From an uncultured Flavobacterium sp. (GTDB lineage: Bacteria; Bacteroidota; Bacteroidia; Flavobacteriales; Flavobacteriaceae), in contig NZ_CALTYA010000006.1 of assembly GCF_943913405.1 (NCBI RefSeq), positions 46,094-110,093 on the forward strand: 64,000 nt of DNA, given 5' to 3'. Under the pieces are notes generated by a model. The model ran no database searches. It was not told the origin of the DNA and worked only from the letters and a program-made list of their open reading frames with translations. A program made the translations under genes and the position numbers. Position 1 is the stretch's first letter. Each line of letters starts with the position of its first letter. Below, piece by piece: positions 57,091 through 64,000 of the stretch.

Positions 57091-58455
57091 CTATACCGTC
57101 ATTGAAAACAGCTGTGTTTTAGGCGCATTTCTCTTTAATCTTAAATCAAAGGCCATACAGATATTTCTCAAGAATGGTTTTCCTGATTTGGTAACTTTAA
57201 GTTTGTTTTCTTCTATTTTAATTAATCCGTCGGTTTCCATTTCTTTTAATTGTTGCAGAATTTGTGGAATTTGTGGGACGAAAGTTGCTTTATCTTCCCA
57301 AGAAGTTTCAAAATTGCACATTAGGTTTAAGATATGTTTTCTGACAATCAAATCTTCCTGGCTTAAAATATGTCCTTTGAAAACCGGAATTTTTTCCCAT
57401 TCCAATAATTGGTAATAATCGTCTAAATCTTTTACATTTTGAGCAAAGCCGTACCAAGTATCGCTAATGGAAGAAACGCCTAATCCAATCATCATCTGTG
57501 TTTTTGAATGGCTGTAACCCATGAAATTTCGGTGTAATTTCCCTTCTTTTGAAGCTTTGTAAAGCGAATCTGTGGCAATTGCAAAGTGATCCATGCCAAT
57601 TTCATGATAGCCATTTGAGTTGAGCAGCGCCTTCCCTACTTCGTACAATTTTCGCTTTTCATCGTCTTTCGGAATGTCTTCATCTTTATAACCTCGCTGT
57701 CCGTTTCCCTTTATCCAAGGGGTGTGGGCATAACTATAAAACGCTAAACGATCTGGTTTTAATGATTTTGTTTTTTCAATCGTATCCACAATATCTTCGA
57801 TTCTTTGGAAAGGCAATCCGAAAACCAGATCATGCCCAACAGAGGTATAGCCAATTTCTTTTGCCCAAAAAGTTACTTTGGCGACATTTTGAAAAGACTG
57901 GATTCTGTGGATGGCTTTTTGCACAGTTTCCGAATAATCTTGCACGCCAAAACTCACTCTTCTGAAACCCAAATCATATAGTTTCTGCAAATGTTCTTTG
58001 GTCGTATTATTAGGATGACCTTCAAAACTGAATTCGAAATCTTTGGCTTTCTTGCCTGTTTTCAAGATTCCGTTTATTAGATCTTCCAGATTTTTTACGG
58101 AGAAAAAAGTTGGAGTGCCACCGCCGAGATGAATTTCTTTAATGATCGGCCTTTCCTTCATTTCATTGCAATATAATTTCCATTCTTTTAAAATGGCTTG
58201 CAAATAAGGCTGTTCGACGCTGTGATTTTTGGTAATTCTTTTAGAACAGCCACAAAAAGTGCAGAGACTTTCGCAAAAAGGCAAGTGAATATAAATGCTG
58301 ATTCCTTCAGAAGCATTGCTTTCTTTAAAAGATTTCTTGAAACTTTCAATCCATAAATCATAATTAAAAGCTTCATTTTCCCAATATGGAACGGTTGGAT
58401 AGCTTGTATATCTTGGTCCGGGAACATTGTATTTTTGGATGAGTGACTCTTTCAT
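57091..58455 (-). CDS. hemN: Oxygen-independent coproporphyrinogen III oxidase (HemN)
   Basis: The 454-residue radical-SAM enzyme has the cluster motif CESLCTFCGC (Cys61, Cys65, Cys68, Cys70) in IYIHLPFCESLCTFCGCSKR, the N-terminal GPRYTSYPTVPYW and later LGGGTPTFF, RVSFGVQD and FYSYAHTPW motifs of HemN. It makes protoporphyrinogen IX precursor without oxygen, needed for heme under low oxygen. The start at 58455 follows the strong FNR-like promoter with an 18-base gap; the longer frame from 58509 would overlap the FNR-like box. It is thus a member of the same low-oxygen regulon as cbb3. Confidence 0.95.
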   Translation of the reverse strand: MKESLIQKYNVPGPRYTSYPTVPYWENEAFNYDLWIESFKKSFKESNASEGISIYIHLPFCESLCTFCGCSKRITKNHSVEQPYLQAILKEWKLYCNEMKERPIIKEIHLGGGTPTFFSVKNLEDLINGILKTGKKAKDFEFSFEGHPNNTTKEHLQKLYDLGFRRVSFGVQDYSETVQKAIHRIQSFQNVAKVTFWAKEIGYTSVGHDLVFGLPFQRIEDIVDTIEKTKSLKPDRLAFYSYAHTPWIKGNGQRGYKDEDIPKDDEKRKLYEVGKALLNSNGYHEIGMDHFAIATDSLYKASKEGKLHRNFMGYSHSKTQMMIGLGVSSISDTWYGFAQNVKDLDDYYQLLEWEKIPVFKGHILSQEDLIVRKHILNLMCNFETSWEDKATFVPQIPQILQQLKEMETDGLIKIEENKLKVTKSGKPFLRNICMAFDLRLKRNAPKTQLFSMTV

Positions 58456-58472
58456 GACAATTAATTTGAATC

Positions 58473-58516
58473 CAAAATTAAGCATCAGTAGAAAGCTAAA
58501 AAATGACAATTATCAT
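58473..58516 (-). promoter_or_regulatory. FNR-like box and promoter of hemN
   Basis: On the minus strand ATGATAATTGTCAT (58516-58503) is the FNR-type inverted repeat. The -7 element TAATTTTG (58480-58473) ends exactly 30 bases after it, the same spacing as at ccoI and ccoS. Confidence 0.8.
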
Positions 58517-58640
58517 ATTTGCAGACAGACTATAATTTTATAATTTTCAACATATTAGATATAAATCAGTAATTTCACAAAACTTACTGCAGGCTGAAAT
58601 AATAATAGACATTTTTTAATTTCTTGAAGTAAAAAAGTTT

Positions 58641-60770
58641 TTGTTTATTATTTTAGCTGCTAGTTTAAAACTCAAACGATTGATTAAAATTTCCCTCCAC
58701 CTAAGACATACTATTTGCATATTCCTGCTCCTTTTAAGCATTCCTTGTGTCTCTCAAACCACAAAGGTTGAAAAATTACTGCCGGAACTTAAAGGAAACA
58801 TAAAAGACACGACACGATTGAGAGTCTTGCGACAGCTTACCTCGGCCTATTCTTCTGTCGACCAAGACAAGAAATTTTATTATGCAAAAAAATATAAAAT
58901 CTTAGCCGAAAAACTAAAAATCGACACGCTTGTCGTGGATGCTTTGATTGACATGGGCAGTACGCATGCCATTCAAAGTACAATGGACAGTGCGCTTTAT
59001 TATTTTACAAAAGGAAGAGAAAAGGCAGTATCTTTAAATTATCAAAACGGAATTGCGCGCAGTTTTATCAATACAGGCTATGTTTATGAAAAGCTTGACA
59101 AACAATCTGAGAGTATAGAAATCTATAATAAGGCACTTGGAATTTACAGAAAAATCAAGAACAAAAAAGGAATCAATCAGTGTTTGATCAATATTGGAAG
59201 CATTTATTATGATCTTACAGAATATGAAATGTCTGAAAAATATTTTAAGAAAGCTTATGAAGGCAATCTTGAAATTGGGAATGAAGCTGGAACGGCAAGT
59301 GCGCTTTTTGGCCTTGGAGATGCCTGCAAAAGGCTGAATAAAAAAGACAAAGCCTATCGTTATTTTAAATTAAGCCTTGAAATCAGTGAAAAAATTGGCG
59401 ATTTAAACCGAATTGCATTGGTTCGTTGGGGACTTGGAACGATTGATATTGAAAGAGGCGATTATAAAAAAGCATTAGAAAATCTTAAAATTGCCCGTGA
59501 AAATAATATTGCGATAAAAAATCATTATCAAGAATCGTCAGTCGTGCTTTCCTTGGCAACCGCTTATTTAGGACTAAACAATTTTGAAAAAGCATACAGT
59601 TTAACCAAAGAAGCTTATGACCAAAGTTTTGCTATTGAATCTAAAAATTCACGTACAGAAGCGCTGAAAGTTTTCATAGAAATTGCAAAAAAACAAAAAA
59701 ACTTCGAAAAAGCTTTTGATTACCAGACGTATTATATTGCACTTTTGGACACGCTAAATAATGAAGAAGATTCCAAGCACATTATGCTTTCTGATTTTAA
59801 GCGAGTTAGAACTGAAAATGAGGTACTTGAAAAAGACAATAAGGTGATTGTTACAAAAAACACGAGCTATTTAAAAACAATTGTAATAACTTCTGCATTA
59901 CTTCTTTTTTTAATCGTACTGCTGTTTCTATTTTATTACCGCTACAAAGAAAAGCAGGCTACTAATAAATTATTGCAGCAGCAAAAAGATGAAATTGCAG
60001 AAATCAACTCTGAACTAGAAGCTTTAAACGAAGAAGTAATTGTTCAAATGGAACTTACCGCTAAACAAAACATTGAATTAGAACAGCTTAATCGTGTAAA
60101 AAACAAATTCTTTTCAATCGTTTCGCATGATTTGAGAAGTCCGTTAGCGAATTTAAAAATGCTTTTCAGCATGTACCGCGATGGCCAGCTTAATGAAACG
60201 GAGCTTGGCGTTTTGCTCTCAAAACTGGAAGATACCATCTACACAACGGCTACTTTTTTAGATAATTTATTAGAATGGTCAAAAAGTCAGCTTGAAGGAA
60301 TTGTGGTAAAACCTTCCCTGTTTGAACTGAAAAATACGATTGACGAAAATATCCAAATGATGGACAATTCAATTCGTATGAAAAAACTTCATATTGAGAA
60401 TACAATTTCAGAAAACATAAAAGTTTTTGCGGATCCGAATATGATTCACGTTGTAGTTAGAAATTTGATTTCCAATTGTATAAAATTCTGCAATACTGAA
60501 GACAAGATTATTATTGAAGCTAGAGAAAATGATGGAAAAGTAATTTTTTCAATAAAAGATACCGGCCCAGGAATTAGTGAAAGTGATTTGGAAAAACTTT
60601 TCAGCCTTGAATATTCCGTAAGCACAGGGACTTCAGGCGAAAAAGGACATCATATCGGCTTGATTCTTTGCAAAGATATGGTCAAACAAAATAATGGTGA
60701 AATTAAAGTAGAAAGCAAGCTTGGCGGAGGCACGACTTTTTGGGTAGAATTGCCTTCTGGAAATAACTAA
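58641..60770 (+). CDS. TPR-containing sensor histidine kinase
   Basis: The 709-residue protein has an N-terminal signal-like hydrophobic segment (about 22-40), about seven TPRs (residues 65-380, for example INQCLINIGSIYYDLTEYEM), a transmembrane helix (TIVITSALLLFLIVLLFLFY), a coiled coil, a HisKA domain with His496 in FSIVSHDLRSPLANLKML and a HATPase domain ending GGGTTFWVELP. The start is uncertain: no ATG exists and TTG at 58641 or TTG at 58680 both give a signal-like N terminus. It has no cotranscribed response regulator, so its partner is unknown. The stop overlaps the convergent DUF763 extension. Confidence 0.85.
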   Translation: MFIILAASLKLKRLIKISLHLRHTICIFLLLLSIPCVSQTTKVEKLLPELKGNIKDTTRLRVLRQLTSAYSSVDQDKKFYYAKKYKILAEKLKIDTLVVDALIDMGSTHAIQSTMDSALYYFTKGREKAVSLNYQNGIARSFINTGYVYEKLDKQSESIEIYNKALGIYRKIKNKKGINQCLINIGSIYYDLTEYEMSEKYFKKAYEGNLEIGNEAGTASALFGLGDACKRLNKKDKAYRYFKLSLEISEKIGDLNRIALVRWGLGTIDIERGDYKKALENLKIARENNIAIKNHYQESSVVLSLATAYLGLNNFEKAYSLTKEAYDQSFAIESKNSRTEALKVFIEIAKKQKNFEKAFDYQTYYIALLDTLNNEEDSKHIMLSDFKRVRTENEVLEKDNKVIVTKNTSYLKTIVITSALLLFLIVLLFLFYYRYKEKQATNKLLQQQKDEIAEINSELEALNEEVIVQMELTAKQNIELEQLNRVKNKFFSIVSHDLRSPLANLKMLFSMYRDGQLNETELGVLLSKLEDTIYTTATFLDNLLEWSKSQLEGIVVKPSLFELKNTIDENIQMMDNSIRMKKLHIENTISENIKVFADPNMIHVVVRNLISNCIKFCNTEDKIIIEARENDGKVIFSIKDTGPGISESDLEKLFSLEYSVSTGTSGEKGHHIGLILCKDMVKQNNGEIKVESKLGGGTTFWVELPSGNN

Positions 60771-61985
60771 AATAATTTAAGCTGGTTTGAAATTGGTGGC
60801 TTTTCTTTTTGAGGTTTCGCATCACCGAAAACCGTTTTCCCTCCAAATTGATAAGATTGCGCTCTTTCTCTTTCTACTAATGCGTCAAAATTAGTGTTTT
60901 GGCGTAAAATCTTTTTCAGCATTTCTAGCTATTTCTGATAATTTTTGAATTGCCTGCATTTTGTCGCTATTTCCAATTTTAGCTCGGTCAATCGCCTTTT
61001 GCAAAGTAGAAATTGTCTCATCATAAATAGTTACAGGAACCGGAAATGGATGTCCGTCCTTACCGCCATGTGCAAAAGAAAAACGAGCCGGATCTTCAAA
61101 ACGGGAAGGCGAACCATAAATAATTTCACTCACCAAAGCCAGTGACTGCAACGCCCTCGGTCCCATTCCTTTCAAAAGCAATAATTCCTCAAAATCTTCT
61201 GGTTTGTTATCGTGTGTCGCCCAAAGCATCGCTCCCAGCCGTTTCATATTCACATCTTTCATTCGAACGTCGTGATGATTTGGCATTGACAAATGCTGTA
61301 CTTCCTTTAGAATTTTATCGGGAGATTCCATGCATAATTCTAAAATTCCGTCTCTTGCTTTTGAAGCTTTATCGGAAGTCAAATTCAGAATATTTCCCTG
61401 ATTTTCTCCGTAAATAAAAGTATGTGGCTCATTTACAAAAGAATGCAGATTCTGAGAATGCCAATGATAGCGGCGCGCAGTTCTCACATCCGGATTCATT
61501 CCTTGCTGGATGACAGCCCATTGGCCTTTGCTGTCTACTATAAAATTATGCTGATACAATTGAAATCCGTCTTGAATCGCATTATTATCAACTTTTGCGG
61601 TCAATTTGCTGAAATTAGAAAGCATAAAACCGTCTAATCCTGTTTTTTCTCCTACGGTTAAAAGTTCTCTTGGAGTTTGCATCGAATGTTTTCCTTTTCC
61701 GCCACAGATATAAATTCCTAATTCTTTCGAATGCGGATTTACTGATTTTTTCAAAGCCCCTAAAACCGAAGTTGTAATTCCGGAAGAATGCCAATCCATT
61801 CCCATTACGGCACCAAAACTCTGAAACCAGAACGGATTGCTTAATTTGCTGATAACTTCTCCTGTCGAAAATTCCATGGCAATAGTTTCCACAATGGCAA
61901 AACCCAATTTTGACATGCGTTCGGCAAGCCACATCGGAACGTGGCCATAATGCAATGGCAAATCTGCAGAACCTGAGCGTTTCAT
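60767..61985 (-). pseudogene. DUF763 protein gene with an apparent frameshift near its 3' end
   Basis: Codons from 61985 to 60891 give a 364-residue DUF763 protein (MKRSGSADLPLHYGHVPMWL ... AVIQQGMNPDVRTARRYHWH, LLLKGMGPRALQSLALVSEI, ending EKDFTPKH). Directly after the stop a second frame continues with coding character: NFDALVERERAQSYQFGGKT, VFGDAKPQKEKPPISNQLKL, F, stop at 60767. Together they would give about 405 residues. The junction lies near 60891-60905. Whether it is a sequencing error, a mutation or programmed frameshifting cannot be decided here; a shortened 364-residue product is possible. DUF763 is a conserved family of unknown function, including in archaea. Confidence 0.7.
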
Positions 61986-62089
61986 AATTTGGATTTTTTA
62001 AAAGTGTAGCAATTGCCAATCACAAATTTATGGAAATAAGCAGTGTGCCTGTCTTCCAAAAATCATAAAAAATTATTGTTTTAAAAATA

Positions 62090-62125
62090 AAAAAGGCAGA
62101 GTCTAAAAATAGATTCTGCCTTTTC
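62090..62125 (-). terminator. Terminator after the low-complexity lipoprotein gene
   Basis: AAAAGGCAGAGTCTA (62091-62105) pairs, with one mismatch, with TAGATTCTGCCTTTT (62110-62124) around AAAA. On the minus strand it follows the stop at 62155 and is trailed by a T-rich tract. Confidence 0.75.
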
Positions 62126-62154
62126 TGGTTGTGAGTGGTTGGTTGATTGTGTTT

Positions 62155-62604
62155 TTATTTTTTATCTTTTTTAGCTTCAGAATTCCAGCCTGTGCTTCCA
62201 TTTCCATCGCCTCCGCTACCGCTGGTACCGCTTCCTCCGCCCGTTCCGCTACTTCCATAAGTGCGTTTGCTATCGCTATTGCTCTTATCATTTGGATTGA
62301 TGATGCTCACATCTTCGTCACTTTCCTCTTTATCTGATGAAGATTTTGAAGTAGCTGAAGCAGTTGATTTCGTCGTAGTTTTTGTAGTACTTGAACTATT
62401 TGCTGTAGCCGAATTTGAGTAATTATTTTCTGTTGTTGCTGTATCAGTTTGTGTTTCTGAAGATGCTGCAACTTCTGATGCTTTTTCTTCTGCACATTTC
62501 TGGCAGGCATCTTTTTCATCTTTGCAGGAAACAAAAATTGTGCAAAATAAGGCAATACTTAAAAAGAATAAACTTTGGTTGAATTTATTGGCTAGGATTT
62601 TCAT
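62155..62604 (-). CDS. Low-complexity lipoprotein
   Basis: The 149-residue protein has a lipobox (FVSC, Cys27) followed by KDEKDACQKCAEEKASEV with a CxxC, then a Ser/Thr-rich segment (about 45-100) and a Gly/Ser-rich tail (GSSGTGGGSGTSGSGGDGNG). It should be anchored to a membrane with a disordered extension. The CQKC may bind metal. Composition alone gives no family. Function unknown. Confidence 0.6.
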   Translation of the reverse strand: MKILANKFNQSLFFLSIALFCTIFVSCKDEKDACQKCAEEKASEVAASSETQTDTATTENNYSNSATANSSSTTKTTTKSTASATSKSSSDKEESDEDVSIINPNDKSNSDSKRTYGSSGTGGGSGTSGSGGDGNGSTGWNSEAKKDKK

Positions 62605-62700
62605 ACCATCTTTATTTAAAAATTATCATGTGGTAAAATTATGGTCTTTGTTCAGAAAATAATTACATGATTTTAAGGAAAGATTGCAGAATTTGTTTTC

Positions 62701-63210
62701 TTATGATTTATTGACAATACTCCAAATTGGGATTTTTGGATTGGAGCCTTCTTGAAGCACAAAATGAAATTTCTTCTGTGTGTCAGCGATTTCACGACTG
62801 CTCGGGTCTGTAATCGTATATTCTAAATGTGCTTTTCCTTTAAAGTATTTTTTCCAAGCTGGAAAAACGTCCAAGTATTTGCCTCTAATAGTATGGAACT
62901 TCAAACTGCTGTTTTCGGCCGTATTTTCATATTTGAAATCAACATAGAAACATTTTTCCCATTCTTCTTTGCTTTCCAAATCAATATTAGAAACATCTAC
63001 AGGAGCATAAATTATCGTGTAAGTAGAATCAGAAGCCTGCTCAACAGCTTTATAAAATCGATAAGAAAGCGTAGTCAACGATACGATTTTATCAGAAGCC
63101 ATTTTTGCCCTGTCGCGATCAGTTTTTGAAATAGAATTTATGAAGCTCACATCCTGCGCAATGGCGATGGAACAAAAACAGAACAACGCAGATGACAGGA
63201 ATAGTTTCAT
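62701..63210 (-). CDS. Exported protein of unknown function
   Basis: The 169-residue protein has a signal peptide (MKLFLSSALFCFCSIAIAQ) and a mixed alpha/beta body with YRFYKAVEQASDSTYTIIYA, WEKCFYVDFKYENTAENSSL and FKGKAHLEYTITDPSSREIA. I do not recognise a family. A -7 element (TATCTTTG on the minus strand, 63239-63232) lies 22 bases before its start and supports expression as a single gene. Confidence 0.65.
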   Translation of the reverse strand: MKLFLSSALFCFCSIAIAQDVSFINSISKTDRDRAKMASDKIVSLTTLSYRFYKAVEQASDSTYTIIYAPVDVSNIDLESKEEWEKCFYVDFKYENTAENSSLKFHTIRGKYLDVFPAWKKYFKGKAHLEYTITDPSSREIADTQKKFHFVLQEGSNPKIPIWSIVNKS

Positions 63211-63300
63211 TTTAATTAGCTTTTGACACTACAAAGATATTCGAAAAACAAATTCAAACTTTATACAAATCCACTATTTAGTAACAGAATTTTTGGAATT

Positions 63301-63636
63301 TTAGATAGTATCTTCCGTCCTGCCGATATTTTCAATTTCTTCAAGTTCAACTTTAAAGTTTTTGCTCCAGTTTCTTTTTAAAATATAGTAGAAAAGATAG
63401 CAAGAAATCAATCCAAAAGGAATAATCATTATACCTAAAGCAGTCTCATTCATCGTTTCGAAAAAAGTGATCTCAAGAAGAGAAGCAAAAATTACGATTC
63501 CTGCACCTATCAATATTCCTCCGACATAATAAGAAAGAACGCCCAAAATTGCAAAAAGCCATTTATTCTTTTCATAGGTTTTGGCCAATTCATAAAAATA
63601 CTTTCCGATAAAATAGATAAATAAAATTCCTAACAT
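63301..63636 (-). CDS. Small membrane protein of unknown function
   Basis: The 111-residue protein has three hydrophobic helices (about 2-15, 25-50 and 62-85), a basic tip and an acidic tail (KVELEEIENIGRTEDTI). The ATG at 63636 (MLGILFIYFIGKYF) is preferred to a far upstream start at 63783, because a -7 element (TATATTTG on the minus strand, 63665-63658) lies between them. No family recognised. Confidence 0.6.
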   Translation of the reverse strand: MLGILFIYFIGKYFYELAKTYEKNKWLFAILGVLSYYVGGILIGAGIVIFASLLEITFFETMNETALGIMIIPFGLISCYLFYYILKRNWSKNFKVELEEIENIGRTEDTI

Positions 63637-63787
63637 GAAGATTGTTTTGTGTTTATCCAAATATAAGAATTTTAATTCATTTCTATGGATTTTCAATATC
63701 GTATAACTTTTTCCAAAAATTTTATAATGGATAACTACTTCTAAAACAAGACCTTTGAATTCATAGAAACCATTAAAAAACACAAGT

Positions 63788-63997
63788 ATGAAAAATTTGA
63801 ATTTCTTCAGAAAAGCATTTTTAACGGCGACAGTTGTTATGATGAGCGTCTCAATTTATTCTTGCAAAGACAAGGAAACGACAACCACTGAGACCGATAT
63901 TAATACAGTAGAAACTACTGAACCAGTAGAAACTGTGCCTGCTGACACAACAACGATGCCTGCTGATACTGTTACAACAACGGCTCCAGCACCTTAA
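63788..63997 (+). CDS. Small threonine-rich lipoprotein
   Basis: The 69-residue protein has a hydrophobic N terminus and a lipobox-like IYSC (Cys26), then KDKETTTTETDINTVETTEP and a Thr/Pro/Ala-rich tail with the repeat PADTTTMPADTVTT. Such short threonine-rich lipoproteins are common in Flavobacteriia and have no known function. It is complete, ending three bases before the window edge. Confidence 0.55.
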   Translation: MKNLNFFRKAFLTATVVMMSVSIYSCKDKETTTTETDINTVETTEPVETVPADTTTMPADTVTTTAPAP

Positions 63998-64000
63998 TTA

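Noticed and set aside
61615..62019. 134-codon minus-strand frame overlapping the DUF763 5' end
   Set aside because: Overlaps almost entirely with the clearly conserved DUF763 start in another frame; Arg/Cys-rich composition is typical of a shadow.
62307..62555. Gln/Leu-rich frame opposite in phase to the low-complexity lipoprotein
   Set aside because: The other frame has a signal peptide and lipobox; this one is an artefact of the Ser/Thr-rich codons.

Overview
The window looks like chromosomal DNA of a Flavobacterium-like Bacteroidota. Evidence: overall low GC, SusC/SusD pairs, type IX secretion (T9SS) sorting domains, a fused CcoN-CcoO oxidase subunit, and promoters of the Bacteroidota type (TTTG about 19 nt upstream of TAnnTTTG). 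No rRNA, tRNA, CRISPR array, insertion sequence or phage gene was seen.

Layout. 1-1817: three genes (5'-truncated DUF3570 protein, small membrane protein, VIT-family transporter) clearly richer in GC than the rest. 1818-2514: gene-poor, with a helix-turn-helix remnant. 2515-19589: a polysaccharide utilization locus (PUL) for (galacto)(gluco)mannan. Its left arm (minus strand) is SusC, SusD, glycan-binding lipoprotein, GH27 and GH5; a minus-strand AraC regulator follows; its right arm (plus strand) is GH26, symporter, GH130, 2-epimerase, a tandem carbohydrate-binding protein and a GH5_7-type mannanase. 19681-22755: an HxlR-regulated cassette of two short-chain dehydrogenases and a quinone-reductase-like enzyme. 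22857-27657: a further minus-strand PUL operon (two acetyl-esterase-like enzymes, GH3). 27658-37745: a T9SS sorting-domain relic, a 40-residue membrane protein, a large T9SS protein, an NmrA/AraC pair, housekeeping genes, and an aldehyde dehydrogenase/AraC pair. 37885-43177: a six-gene exported operon (OB-fold protein, DUF5777 barrel, cytochrome c lipoprotein, YceI, ankyrin protein, DOMON-like T9SS protein) preceded by a TPR-LuxR regulator. 43341-44090: a decayed TetR+SDR pair. 44179-47469: response regulator and multi-PAS histidine kinase. 47470-58455: the cbb3 oxidase locus (Crp/Fnr regulator, CcoI, CcoS, CcoNO, CcoQ, CcoP, CcoG, FixH, SafE-like) and HemN. 58641-63997: TPR sensor kinase, DUF763 gene with an apparent frameshift, and small exported or membrane proteins.

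How it works together. GH26 and GH5_7 mannanases, GH27, GH3 and the esterases would debranch and cut mannan at the surface and in the periplasm. SusCD imports oligosaccharides, the symporter takes mannobiose into the cytoplasm, the epimerase turns it into mannosyl-glucose, and GH130 phosphorolyses that to mannose-1-phosphate and glucose. Both PUL arms carry an identical 18-bp sequence exactly 19 nt upstream of the -7 element, which suggests one activator for both. The oxidase cluster shows a second tight regulatory pattern: three FNR-like boxes (before ccoI, ccoS and hemN), each exactly 30 nt from the end of the -7 element.

All calls come from reading the sequence and from family knowledge; no database search was possible.
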